This document shows positions 1 through 6,714 of a stretch of DNA of 13,268 bases, piece by piece. The notes under the pieces are model-generated. The model saw only the letters and a program-made list of their open reading frames with translations. It was not told the origin of the DNA and searched no databases. Position numbers and translations under genes: made by a program. Numbering within the stretch: the stretch's first letter is position 1; every line of letters starts with the position of its first letter. This DNA comes from an uncultured Chloroflexota bacterium (GTDB lineage: Bacteria > Chloroflexota > Dehalococcoidia > UBA2247 > RBG-13-53-26), in contig CALMBS010000009.1 of assembly GCA_937860285.1 (NCBI GenBank), forward strand, positions 1 to 13,268, in the 5' to 3' direction.

Positions 1-720
1 CTGCTGGCCACGCTGGAGGCCAGGGAGCCCGTAGACGGGGCTGAGCTGGCCCACCGGGCCAGTATCTCGCCCGCCGAGGCCCAGAAGGCGGTTGAGGCCC
101 TGGTGTCGCAGAAGCGGGTGATGATGCTGGGCGACAAAGGGCCGCACACCCTGCTCTTCTCCGCCGCCGGGTGGCAGCGCCTCTCCGCCACCATATCCGC
201 GGCGCTGGCGGCGTATCACCGGCAGTTCCCGCTGCGGTCCGGCATGCCCCGGGAGGAGCTCCGGAGCAAGATCAAGGCCTCCTCCGGGTCGTTCCCGCCC
301 ATGCTCCAGCTCCTGGCCCGGGATGGCGTGCTGGTGGAGGAGGTGAAGGCCGTCCGCCTGCCGTCGCACCGCGTCCAGCTCAACGCCAGCCAGAAGGCAG
401 TCACGGACGCGTACCTGGAGGCCCTGGCGCGGAGCCCGTACTACCCGCCCAGCGATCTGGCCATCGCCCCGGAGCTGCTGGACGTCCTCATCGAGCAGCG
501 GGAGGTGGTGAAGGTGGCCGACAACGTGGTCTTCACGGCCCCGGCCTACCGGGAGATGCTGGACCGCATCATGGACCGGATGAAGCAGAACGGCAAGATC
601 ACGGTGGCCGAGGTGCGGGACATGTTCCAGACCAGCCGCAAGTACGCCATGGCCTTCATGGAGCACCTGGATGAGCAGAAGGTCACCCGGCGCGTGGGCG
701 ACGAGCGCGTGCTAAGATAG
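1..720 (+). CDS. selB: Selenocysteine-specific elongation factor SelB, C-terminal part (5' truncated by window edge)
   Basis: The open frame enters at base 1 and ends at TAG 718-720, leaving 239 residues of the C-terminal region. SelB is a GTPase that delivers selenocysteinyl-tRNA to UGA codons. Its C-terminal winged-helix domains bind the SECIS hairpin of the mRNA. Two family hallmarks are visible: the middle winged helix with YHRQFPLRSGMPREELR, and the last one with EVRDMFQTSRKYAMAFMEHLD followed by TRRVGDERVLR at the very C-terminus. The GTPase domains lie upstream of the window. The ATG at 103 is internal, because homology-like sequence continues in frame to base 1. The gene faces the MarR-type gene at 741, 20 bp away. 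I see no tRNA-Sec gene and no convincing in-frame selenocysteine UGA in the window. Identification is firm from the SRKYA...TRRVGD..VLR signature. Confidence 0.93.
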   Translation: MLATLEAREPVDGAELAHRASISPAEAQKAVEALVSQKRVMMLGDKGPHTLLFSAAGWQRLSATISAALAAYHRQFPLRSGMPREELRSKIKASSGSFPPMLQLLARDGVLVEEVKAVRLPSHRVQLNASQKAVTDAYLEALARSPYYPPSDLAIAPELLDVLIEQREVVKVADNVVFTAPAYREMLDRIMDRMKQNGKITVAEVRDMFQTSRKYAMAFMEHLDEQKVTRRVGDERVLR

Positions 721-740
721 CGGCCGGAGGCCCCCTCCCG

Positions 741-1205
741 TCAGACCGCCCACTCCTCCCTGGTCTTCTCACCGGCTTCAAGCAAAGCTTCCAGCATCCC
801 CTTGACGGCCATGAGCTTGGGGCGGTCCAGCGCCCTCAGCATCTGCTCGCCCCGGGACAGCCAGGCCTGCCAGAGGCCGGTCACCAGCTTCTCGCCTTCG
901 GGAGCCATGCGGCAGAGGACGATCCGGCGGTCGGCGGGATCGCTGTCCCGGAACACAATGCCCCGCTCCACCATGCGGTCGATCACCCCGGTGGCGGTGG
1001 CCGTGCTGACGCCCAGCGTGGACGCAATGTCGCTCATGCGCACCGCGCCCTTGGTATAGAAAAGGAGCAGGGCCCGGAGCTGCCCGGCGGTCAGGTCCAC
1101 GTGCATCCATTCCCAGGGGGTGAAATCGAACAGGTCGCGGAACGCGCCTTCCCCCATCTGGATGGTAGACTCGATGAGCGTGTCCCGGCTCTTGCTGGCT
1201 TTCAT
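741..1205 (-). CDS. MarR-family transcriptional regulator (copy A)
   Basis: The product is 154 residues, a normal MarR length, with an all-helical dimerisation part and a central winged helix. The recognition helix and wing read TATGVIDRMVERGIV then RDSDPADRRIVLCRMAPEG, the standard MarR DxR wing. I chose the ATG at 1205 rather than the longer start at 1286. It has a strong GGGGGG-rich Shine-Dalgarno, and its N-terminus lines up with the neighbouring paralogue (KLIESTL versus TLIESTI). By an ungapped hand alignment it shares about 58% identity with copy B at 1379-1837, and the DNA-reading segment is nearly identical. A promoter lies at 1313-1341, giving a leader of about 100 nt. No obvious target transporter or enzyme is adjacent, so the ligand is unknown; autoregulation would be typical of the family. 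Confidence 0.88.
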   Translation of the reverse strand: MKASKSRDTLIESTIQMGEGAFRDLFDFTPWEWMHVDLTAGQLRALLLFYTKGAVRMSDIASTLGVSTATATGVIDRMVERGIVFRDSDPADRRIVLCRMAPEGEKLVTGLWQAWLSRGEQMLRALDRPKLMAVKGMLEALLEAGEKTREEWAV

Positions 1206-1312
1206 GACCCCCCCCTTTTTCCCGGCGCCAGCCGATGGTCCGCTGCGCTGGTCGGGCATGACGACTGGTGCGGAGCCAAGCCTCATGCCTTCAAGATTAT
1301 GTCAGTATTATG

Positions 1313-1341
1313 AATGTAACTCGGGTGGTGGGACCTGTCAA
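1313..1341 (-). promoter_or_regulatory. Sigma-70 promoter of MarR copy A
   Basis: On the minus strand, TTGACA (1336-1341) and TACATT (1313-1318) are separated by 17 bp. The same hexamers and spacing precede MarR copy B. Just downstream is an AT-rich stretch with the direct repeat CATAAT...CATAAT (about 1292-1310), which stands out in this GC-rich DNA and could be a regulator site. Confidence 0.65.
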
Positions 1342-1342
1342 A

Positions 1343-1375
1343 CCGGCGGCCGCCGCCGGCCGGCCGAGGCCGGCC
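1343..1375 (-). terminator. GC-rich double hairpin downstream of MarR copy B
   Basis: Two adjacent inverted repeats follow the stop codon of copy B. One is CCGGCGG/CCGCCGG with a 3-nt loop (1343-1359). The other is GGCCGG/CCGGCC with a 6-nt loop (1358-1375), sharing two bases with the first. In the direction of transcription the structure ends in only TTT, which belongs to the -35 box of copy A. It could weaken read-through from copy B into copy A, but it is not a classical rho-independent terminator. Confidence 0.35.
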
Positions 1376-1378
1376 CGG

Positions 1379-1837
1379 CTACCACATGCCCCTGGTGTTT
1401 TCACCGGCCTGGAGCAGGGCTTCCAGCATTCCCTTGACGGCCAGCAGCCTGGGGTGGTCCAGGGCCCGGAGCAGGATGCCGGCCCGTTCGCCCCAGGAGC
1501 GCCAGAGATCGGCTACCATCCTCTGGCCCTGGGGTGACAAGCGGCAGATGACGAGTCTCCGGTCATCTGGGTCGCTGTCCCTCTCGACTATGCCGCGCTC
1601 CACCATGCGGTCGATTACCCCGGTGCCGGTGGCCATGGTGACGCCGAGGGCGCCGGCGACTTCGGTCATCCGGCATGGCCCCCTGGTGTAGAGGAGGAGC
1701 AGGGTCCGCAGCTGGGCGGCCGTCAGGTCCATGTTCAGCCAGTCAGCCGGCAGAAACGGGAACAGCTCGCCGAACGCCTGCCCGGCCAGTGCCAGGGTGG
1801 ACTCGATCAGCTTCTCCTTGCGCCTGCCACTAGTCAT
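1379..1837 (-). CDS. MarR-family transcriptional regulator (copy B)
   Basis: The product is 152 residues with the MarR winged helix. The recognition helix is TMATGTGVIDRMVERGIV and the wing RDSDPDDRRLVICRLSPQG. The C-terminal helix LLAVKGMLEALLQAGENTR matches copy A almost residue for residue, so the pair is a tandem duplication. I chose the ATG at 1837. The longer start at 1891 would place the -35 box of the promoter (1863-1891) inside the coding sequence, and AGGGGG lies about 12 nt upstream of 1837. The -35 box overlaps the stop codon of the thpR-like gene upstream, so the gene has its own promoter while possibly also receiving read-through. The ligand and regulon are not evident. Heterodimers with copy A are plausible, which is inference. 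Confidence 0.88.
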   Translation of the reverse strand: MTSGRRKEKLIESTLALAGQAFGELFPFLPADWLNMDLTAAQLRTLLLLYTRGPCRMTEVAGALGVTMATGTGVIDRMVERGIVERDSDPDDRRLVICRLSPQGQRMVADLWRSWGERAGILLRALDHPRLLAVKGMLEALLQAGENTRGMW

Positions 1838-1862
1838 AAAGGGCGGTACCCCCTGACAGAGT

Positions 1863-1891
1863 AATGTATCCCCCGTGGCCGTGGCTGTCAA
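1863..1891 (-). promoter_or_regulatory. Sigma-70 promoter of MarR copy B
   Basis: On the minus strand, TTGACA (1886-1891), a 17-bp spacer and TACATT (1863-1868) match exactly the hexamers and spacing upstream of copy A. Predicted transcription starts about 20 nt before the ATG at 1837. The site overlaps the last codons of the upstream gene. Confidence 0.7.
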
Positions 1892-2484
1892 ACAGCGGTC
1901 AGTGGCGCCGCGGCCAGATCGGTGTAGATGGGACCGGCCGGGGTGAGCTGGCTCCTGATCAGGCTGATGGCATCGACCTCGAACGAGAGGGGCGTCTTCC
2001 AGCCGACGCCCTGGGCGAACTGGGCGAAGCGCCGCCGGTCGTCACCGCCTGCACGGTCGCGCAGCCGGCCGAGGGTCAGGTGGGCGCTCCAGGGCCGGGG
2101 CTCCGTCGGGAAGCCCAGCGGTGATACCACCGCTTCCACGTCCTTCTGCAGGGCCTCCAGGCGGTCCAGGTCGCCGCCCACGCCGGCCCACATCACCTGG
2201 GGGCGCTGCCAGTTGGGAAAGGCCCCGGTGCCGGCCAGCTGTAGATGGAAGGGACTGTGGGGCCCGGCCGCGCGGCGCATGGCGAGGGTTATCTCCGGTA
2301 TGGAGTCCGCCGCCGCGTTGCCCAGGAACTTGAGGGTCAGGTGCAGGCTGCCGGGATCCACCCATTTGACGAAGGGGTGCCTCCCGGCCTTCAGCTTCTC
2401 CTCCAGGGAGGCCAGCTCCGCCAGCACGCTGGACGGCAGGTGAATGGCGATGAAGCAGCGGACGGCGCCTACGCTGTTGTCCAT
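1888..2484 (-). CDS. thpR: RNA 2',3'-cyclic phosphodiesterase (LigT/ThpR family)
   Basis: The product is 198 residues, close to the usual 180-200 of this 2H phosphoesterase family. Members hydrolyse 2',3'-cyclic phosphate ends of RNA to 2'-phosphates, and some ligate tRNA halves in vitro. Both catalytic HxTx motifs are present: HLTL at residues 48-51 (in SLHLTLKFLG) and HLTL at 135-138 (in SAHLTLGRL). The N-terminal RCFIAIHLP and the central PQVMWAGV are also typical. I chose the ATG at 2484, which begins the family N-terminus (MDNSVGAVRCFIAI). It overlaps the end of the amidohydrolase gene by 16 bp, which implies translational coupling as the third gene of the operon. The open frame extends far upstream to 3165, but that extension is a shadow of the amidohydrolase in another frame. 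Confidence 0.9.
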   Translation of the reverse strand: MDNSVGAVRCFIAIHLPSSVLAELASLEEKLKAGRHPFVKWVDPGSLHLTLKFLGNAAADSIPEITLAMRRAAGPHSPFHLQLAGTGAFPNWQRPQVMWAGVGGDLDRLEALQKDVEAVVSPLGFPTEPRPWSAHLTLGRLRDRAGGDDRRRFAQFAQGVGWKTPLSFEVDAISLIRSQLTPAGPIYTDLAAAPLTAV

Positions 2485-3317
2485 CCCAGCAGCCTCCGGG
2501 CGTTTCCGCCGAGGATAAGGGACTGCGACTCCGGGGGCAGGGCCGTGGAGGCCAGCTGGTCCATGACCCGCCGCGGCGAGAGGAGCGGGTAGTCGCTGCC
2601 GAAGAGTATCCGGTCCGCCCCCACCATGGCGGCCACGCTCTCGAAGACCTGCGGGCGGTAGAGGAACGGTGTGGCGGCGCAGTCGAAGTAGGTGTGTCCC
2701 ATGGCCGCGGCCACCTCCGGCATGAGGCCGTAGAAAGGAAGGCCCCCGCCCCAGTGGGCGAACACGACCGGCAGGTCGGGGAAGTTCAGGATGAACCGGT
2801 ACATCGAGTCCGGGGAGATGCTGCCTTTCCCGGGGTAGAGGTGCCCCACCGGCTCGGACGCGTGGGTCAGGTAGATCATGCGGTGCTTGCGGGCCACCTC
2901 CACGATGGGCCCCATCAGATCCCGGTCGCCGAGGTCGTAGCCCTGGCTGTCCGACCTCATCTCGCCGATGCCCCGCGCCCCGCCCCGGGCGCAGCGCTCC
3001 AGCTCCCGCACCGCCGCGTCGCGGTCCCGGGGCTGCACCACGCAGAAGGGTATCAGGCGTTTCGGGTAGCGGGCGGCCGACTCCAGGATGTAGTCGTTGG
3101 TGATGCGGCAGGTCTCGTTGGTGTCCCAGCCGGCGGCGAGCAGCACCGAGGCATCGACCCCGCACTCGTCCATGCTGGCGATGAGGTCCTCCGCGCTGGC
3201 GATCCGGGCCTTGGGGACGGTGAAGAACTCGCGGAACATGCTGTCCCGCCGGCAGAACTCAGCGCGCTCCTCCCTCATCTTCAGGGGCAGGATGTGAACG
3301 TGGAAATCGATGACCAC
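2469..3317 (-). CDS. Amidohydrolase-2 family metal-dependent hydrolase
   Basis: The product is 282 residues with a TIM-barrel amidohydrolase layout: HVH at residues 6-8 after strand 1, His152 in THASEP, His188 in FAHWGGG and Asp242 in FGSDYPLL. This is the metal-site pattern of the amidohydrolase-2/ACMSD-like group, whose members hydrolyse or decarboxylate carbocyclic or lactone substrates. The substrate cannot be read from the sequence. The start is a GTG at 3317 that gives VIDFHVHILP directly at the N-terminus, as usual for the family, with AAAGGG about 12 nt upstream. The gene sits 18 bp after the gamma-carbonic-anhydrase-like gene and overlaps thpR, so it is the middle gene of an operon read from the promoter at 3892-3921. 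There is no functional link between the three products that I can demonstrate. Confidence 0.85.
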   Translation of the reverse strand: MVIDFHVHILPLKMREERAEFCRRDSMFREFFTVPKARIASAEDLIASMDECGVDASVLLAAGWDTNETCRITNDYILESAARYPKRLIPFCVVQPRDRDAAVRELERCARGGARGIGEMRSDSQGYDLGDRDLMGPIVEVARKHRMIYLTHASEPVGHLYPGKGSISPDSMYRFILNFPDLPVVFAHWGGGLPFYGLMPEVAAAMGHTYFDCAATPFLYRPQVFESVAAMVGADRILFGSDYPLLSPRRVMDQLASTALPPESQSLILGGNARRLLGWTTA

Positions 3318-3335
3318 GGCGTCAGTATACCCTTT

Positions 3336-3854
3336 CTAGAGCCCCTCGCGCTTGTACTGCTCGATCATCTTCAGCCAGTCGGCGTACATCGCCGGGTCGC
3401 GGTCCACCCACCACATCTGCTCCTTGGTGACCTGGCCCCGGACCCGGCCCGGCACGCCGGTCACGAAGGAGCCGTCGGGCACCATCATGCCCTCGCCCAC
3501 CACCGCGCCCGCGGCGATGATGCAGCGGTTGCCGATCACCGCGTCGTGCAGCACCGTGGCGTTCATCCCGATGAGTACATGGTGGCCGATGCGCCGCGAG
3601 TTGACCACGGCGCCGTGCCCCAGGGTGACGCTGTCCCCGATTACCAGGCCGTTGGGGTCGCCGTGGAGGACCACGTTGTCCTCGATCAGGACATCGTCGC
3701 CGACCCTGATCGGCCCGTAGTCCGCCCGGACCACTGCTCCGGGGAAGGCGGCAGACCTCTCCCCGATCACCACGTTCCCGATGATATAGGCCGCCTCGCT
3801 GATGAAGGCGGACTCGGCTATCCTGGGCACCTTGTCACCAAGGGCTCTGATCAT
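3336..3854 (-). CDS. Gamma-carbonic-anhydrase-like left-handed beta-helix protein, one zinc ligand replaced
   Basis: The product is 172 residues of hexapeptide repeats ([LIV]Gxxxx), covering roughly residues 12-135, followed by a C-terminal helix. It matches the gamma-carbonic anhydrase/YrdA/PaaY family. Arg43 and Asp45 (VVRADYGPI) and His64 (DNVVLHGDP) are the family's conserved residues, and His80 (LGHGAVV) is the second zinc ligand. The third zinc His normally falls five residues later (GHxxxxHG), but here it is Asn85 (GHGAVVNS). The enzyme may therefore be inactive as a carbonic anhydrase, use another ligand (His91 or His92 are nearby), or be a structural or CoA-related homologue. The ATG at 3854 has an excellent Shine-Dalgarno (GGGAGGTG, 8 nt). 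It is the first gene of the operon with the amidohydrolase and thpR, and it diverges from the regulator at 4033. Confidence 0.85.
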   Translation of the reverse strand: MIRALGDKVPRIAESAFISEAAYIIGNVVIGERSAAFPGAVVRADYGPIRVGDDVLIEDNVVLHGDPNGLVIGDSVTLGHGAVVNSRRIGHHVLIGMNATVLHDAVIGNRCIIAAGAVVGEGMMVPDGSFVTGVPGRVRGQVTKEQMWWVDRDPAMYADWLKMIEQYKREGL

Positions 3855-3891
3855 GGTGCGACACCTCCCTGATTCGAACTGCTTCTCATGA

Positions 3892-3921
3892 ATGATAGGC
3901 GGGTGCGGCGGCGGCGGTCAA
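3892..3921 (-). promoter_or_regulatory. Sigma-70 promoter of the gamma-CA-like/amidohydrolase/thpR operon
   Basis: On the minus strand, TTGACC (3916-3921), an 18-bp spacer and TATCAT (3892-3897) lie about 38 bp before the ATG at 3854. The spacer is mainly GCC triplets. It is back-to-back with the promoter at 3968-3997, and the 46 bp between them are GC-rich with no clear palindrome. Confidence 0.65.
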
Positions 3922-3967
3922 CTGGCGCGCGGCCGCCGCCGGGTGCCACAGCGCGTGCTTAGAGTTT

Positions 3968-3997
3968 TTGACAGATTTATGGACATTTAGATAGAAT
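3968..3997 (+). promoter_or_regulatory. Sigma-70 promoter of the regulator/ABC importer operon
   Basis: TTGACA (3968-3973), an 18-bp AT-rich spacer and TAGAAT (3992-3997) lie about 36 bp before the ATG at 4033. The whole segment 3961-4003 is unusually AT-rich for the window. Confidence 0.7.
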
Positions 3998-4032
3998 TAT
4001 TCAGTCTGCGACAGAATCGGCGGAGGGGGCGC

Positions 4033-4710
4033 ATGAAGGAGAAAGGGTCGGCACCGGGGAACCTGTTCGTCAGCGTGAGCAAGGCCAGCGAGATCCTGGG
4101 GGTCAGTGAGGCCACCCTGCGCCACTGGACCGACCAGGGGCGGTTGAAGGCCTTCGTCACCCCCGGCGGGCACCGCCGCTACTCCGAGCACGAGCTGCGG
4201 CGGTTCACCCGGACGCACCAGGCCAGCCAGCCGCCGGCGAAGGTGGCGGACCACCTGGAGCAGACGGCCATCGACCATCGGCGCACGGCCCGGGAGTACG
4301 TGGACTCGGCCCTGCCGCAGGGGCCGCTGCCGCAGGAGGACCGGGAGATACTGGCCCGCTGCGGCCGGGAGCTCCTGGACCTGGTCATCCGGTATGTCAA
4401 CCAGCCCTCGAGAAGGGACGAAACCATCTGCTTCGTGAGACAGGTAGGGGACGAGCATGGGAGGATACTGGCCTCCCTGGGTTTCCCGCTGGTGGACTGC
4501 GTCGAGGCCTTCATCAAGCACCGCAACCTGCTGGTGGAGGCGGCCACACAGTATGCCATGAAGGGGAGGACCACCAGCGACCGCGCCGTGGCCACCGTGC
4601 CGCTGGTGACCCGCGTGGTGGATGAAGCCCTGGTCTCCCTGGTGGCCGCCCACCAGAAGACGGCTTCCCGCCCCCGAGGCGGCCGGGCCGGCCGCCAACG
4701 TGATCAGTAG
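4033..4710 (+). CDS. MerR-type helix-turn-helix regulator with all-helical C-terminal domain
   Basis: The product is 225 residues. Residues 13-58 form an excisionase/MerR-type winged HTH: VSKASEILGVSEATLRHW, then GRLKAF and the wing TPGGHRRYSEHEL. Residues about 75-210 are predicted helical, containing RELLDLVIRYVNQ, DEHGRILASLGFPLVDCVEAFIKH and a final VVDEALVSLVAAHQ. This resembles the helical input domain seen in RsbRD-type and many Chloroflexota/Actinobacteria HTH proteins, but I cannot name it with certainty. A cobalamin-binding Rossmann domain is absent, so it is not a CarH/LitR protein. The ATG at 4033 has GGAGGGGG just upstream. Only 12 bp separate it from the solute-binding protein gene, so it is the first gene of the importer operon and probably its regulator (inference). 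Confidence 0.8.
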   Translation: MKEKGSAPGNLFVSVSKASEILGVSEATLRHWTDQGRLKAFVTPGGHRRYSEHELRRFTRTHQASQPPAKVADHLEQTAIDHRRTAREYVDSALPQGPLPQEDREILARCGRELLDLVIRYVNQPSRRDETICFVRQVGDEHGRILASLGFPLVDCVEAFIKHRNLLVEAATQYAMKGRTTSDRAVATVPLVTRVVDEALVSLVAAHQKTASRPRGGRAGRQRDQ

Positions 4711-4722
4711 AGGAGGAAACAA

Positions 4723-5730
4723 GTGCGCTCAATCAGTCTACCATCCAGGCCAGGCTTCCCCGCATCCGGGGGGACGCGGGGGTCCCTCGTATACAGGGCG
4801 GTGGCCCTCGTGCTGTCCGCGATTATCCTGGCCGGCTCGCTGGCCGTGGCGGGATGCTCCTCGGAGTCCGCCCCTGGGGGCACCCTGTACCCGCTGGACG
4901 TCACCGACCTTCTGGGGCGGCCGGTGGAGCTGACCGGTGTCCCGCAGCGCATAGTGACCACGCACCCCACCGCCACCGAGGTGCTCTGCAGTGCCGGCGG
5001 CCTGCCCGTGGGCTGCGACTCCAGCTCCAAGTATCCGCCGGAGGTCGTGGGGCTGCCGGCCGTGGGCAGCGCCTACTACCTGAGCGTCGAGGCCATCGCC
5101 GGCCTTCAGCCGGACCTGGTGATTATGGAGGCCCTCACCCAGGCGCGGTATCTTGATTCGCTGTCCGCCCTGGGTGTGCCGGTCATGGCCGTGCGGGCCG
5201 CCAGCCTGGATGACGTGGTCGACTCCCTGAAGCTGGTGGGAAAGGTGATCGACCGCAGTGAAGACGCGGCCGCCGCGGTGAAGGACATCGAGGACCGCAT
5301 CGAGGCGGCGCAGGCCTCCCAGGCCGCGTCCGGCCTGTCCCGGAGCGTCCTGGTCCTGATTGCCGACGAGCAGGGCAAGATCTACGCCGCACGGGCGGAT
5401 TCCTATCCCGGGACCATCGCCGGGCTGCTGGGGCTGAACAACCTGGCCGCGGACATGGCCGGGTCCGGCCCCTTCACCGGGTTCGCCGAGCTCACCGGGG
5501 AGGTGCTGGTCGGCCTGGACCCGGACGTCATCTTCACCATCACGCCGGCGCCGCAGCCGGCGCCGCGGCTCTCGGCCCTGCTGCCGTCGCTGCCGGTCTA
5601 CAGGGACAAGGCGGCGGTAAAGGAGGGCCGCCTGGTGGAGCTGGACCCGTCGCTCTACCTGCAGGCCCAGGGCCCGCGGATCGCCAGCGCGGTGGAGGGG
5701 ATGCTCCAGATCATGAAGGGCTACGAGTAG
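4723..5730 (+). CDS. ABC importer solute-binding lipoprotein (Fe-siderophore/cobalamin type)
   Basis: The product is 335 residues. A signal sequence (hydrophobic residues about 26-43) ends in the lipobox LAVAGC with Cys45, so the protein is lipid-anchored outside the membrane. The mature part is a BtuF/FecB-like two-lobe binding protein: DVTDLLGRPVELTGVPQRIV, TTHPTATEVLCSAGGLPVG, YPPEVVGLPAVGS and LQPDLVIM are the usual family steps. The lobe linker helix is around residues 155-200. The ligand is probably a ferric chelate, haem or corrinoid; sequence alone does not decide. The start is GTG at 4723 with a perfect AGGAGG 6 nt upstream. The N-terminus before the hydrophobic core is long (about 21 residues), so a later start is possible but has no better ribosome site. 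It is followed 9 bp later by the permease. Confidence 0.88.
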   Translation: MRSISLPSRPGFPASGGTRGSLVYRAVALVLSAIILAGSLAVAGCSSESAPGGTLYPLDVTDLLGRPVELTGVPQRIVTTHPTATEVLCSAGGLPVGCDSSSKYPPEVVGLPAVGSAYYLSVEAIAGLQPDLVIMEALTQARYLDSLSALGVPVMAVRAASLDDVVDSLKLVGKVIDRSEDAAAAVKDIEDRIEAAQASQAASGLSRSVLVLIADEQGKIYAARADSYPGTIAGLLGLNNLAADMAGSGPFTGFAELTGEVLVGLDPDVIFTITPAPQPAPRLSALLPSLPVYRDKAAVKEGRLVELDPSLYLQAQGPRIASAVEGMLQIMKGYE

Positions 5731-5739
5731 GGCGGTCCC

Positions 5740-6714
5740 TTGCGAAGGCCTGTCCTGGTGGCCGCCGGCCTGGCAGTGCTGCTGGTCCTGGGGGTGCTGA
5801 TGGGGGTGGCGCTGGGGCCGGTGAAGCTGGACCTGGGCACGGCGCTCTCGGCCATCGTCTCCAGCGACGATGCCACGGCCCGCGTCGTGGTGTGGGACCT
5901 GCGGCTGCCCCGGGTGGCCGCGGCCCTCCTGGTGGGGTCCTGCCTGGGCCTGGCCGGGTGCCTGCTGCAGAGCTCGGCCCGGAACCCCCTGGGCGATCCG
6001 CAGCTCTTCGGCCTCGGAGGCGGGGCGGCCATCGTCCAGGCGCTGGCCATGGCCGGCTTGGTCCAGGCCGGGACATGGGGCATACTGGCCCTCTCCGTGG
6101 GGGCCTCCCTGGCCGGGGCCGGGGCCATCGCTGTGTTCGCCTCACGGGAGGGGATCTCTCCGGCGCGCCTGGCGCTCATCGGCGTGTCCATCTCAGCCCT
6201 GGCGGCAGCGGCCGCCACCGGGATCCTGGCGCAGGCCCGGGTCTTCAGTGTGCAGTCGCTGCACTTCATTGGCGGCAGCTTCACCAATCTCACCTGGGCG
6301 GATGTCACACCGGCCCTGCCCTTCGTGGCCGCGGGCCTGCTGCTGGCCCTGTCCGTCGCCGGCAGCCTCAACGCCATGTCCCTGGGGGACCGGGTGGCGG
6401 CCAGCCTGGGGGCGGAACCCGTCCGGACGCGGGCGGTGGCCATGGCCGCGTCCGGCATCCTGGGCGGGGCCGCCGTGGCTGTCGCCGGGCTGGTCGGCTT
6501 CGTGGGGCTGCTGATCCCGCACCTGGCGCGGCTGCTGGTGGGCCACGACTTCCGGGCCGTGGCCCTGGTCTCCATTCCCCTCGGAGCGGCCTTCATGCTG
6601 TATGCCGACCAGGCGGCCCGGCTCACCTTCGCCCCATCGGAGGTCCCCGTGGGCCTGGTCACCGCGCTGGTGGGGGCCCCTCTCATGATCGGCGTGGCCC
6701 GGAGGGTGCTGTGA
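5740..6714 (+). CDS. FecCD/BtuC-family ABC importer permease
   Basis: The product is 324 residues, the usual length of FecCD permeases, which have about ten membrane segments. Family signatures are RLPRVAAALLVGSCLGLAGC then LLQSSARNPLGDPQLFGL (residues about 55-92), and near the C-terminus GLVGFVGLLIPHLARLLVG, the cytoplasmic coupling region, followed by EVPVGLVTALVGAPLMIGV. It forms the channel for the substrate bound by the lipoprotein at 4723, working with the ATPase at 6711. The start is a TTG at 5740. It is the first usable codon after the in-frame stop of the preceding gene (5728-5730), and a GTG at 5758 is the alternative. The stop overlaps the ATPase start (GTGA), showing translational coupling. 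Confidence 0.92.
   Translation: MRRPVLVAAGLAVLLVLGVLMGVALGPVKLDLGTALSAIVSSDDATARVVVWDLRLPRVAAALLVGSCLGLAGCLLQSSARNPLGDPQLFGLGGGAAIVQALAMAGLVQAGTWGILALSVGASLAGAGAIAVFASREGISPARLALIGVSISALAAAAATGILAQARVFSVQSLHFIGGSFTNLTWADVTPALPFVAAGLLLALSVAGSLNAMSLGDRVAASLGAEPVRTRAVAMAASGILGGAAVAVAGLVGFVGLLIPHLARLLVGHDFRAVALVSIPLGAAFMLYADQAARLTFAPSEVPVGLVTALVGAPLMIGVARRVL

Noticed and set aside
721..740. Terminator between selB and MarR copy A (GGAGG CCC CCTCC)
   Set aside because: There are only 5-bp arms and no T-run on either strand, so chance is likely in this composition.
1206..1286. Longer start of MarR copy A at 1286
   Set aside because: The ATG has AAGG only 1 nt away, and the extra 27 residues have no counterpart in copy B. 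The ATG at 1205 has a strong ribosome site.
4440..4510. Cobalamin-binding motif in the MerR-type regulator (DEHGRIL looked like DxHxxG)
   Set aside because: The required Gly spacing and the later SxL and GG elements are missing, and the protein is too short for a CarH-like B12 domain.
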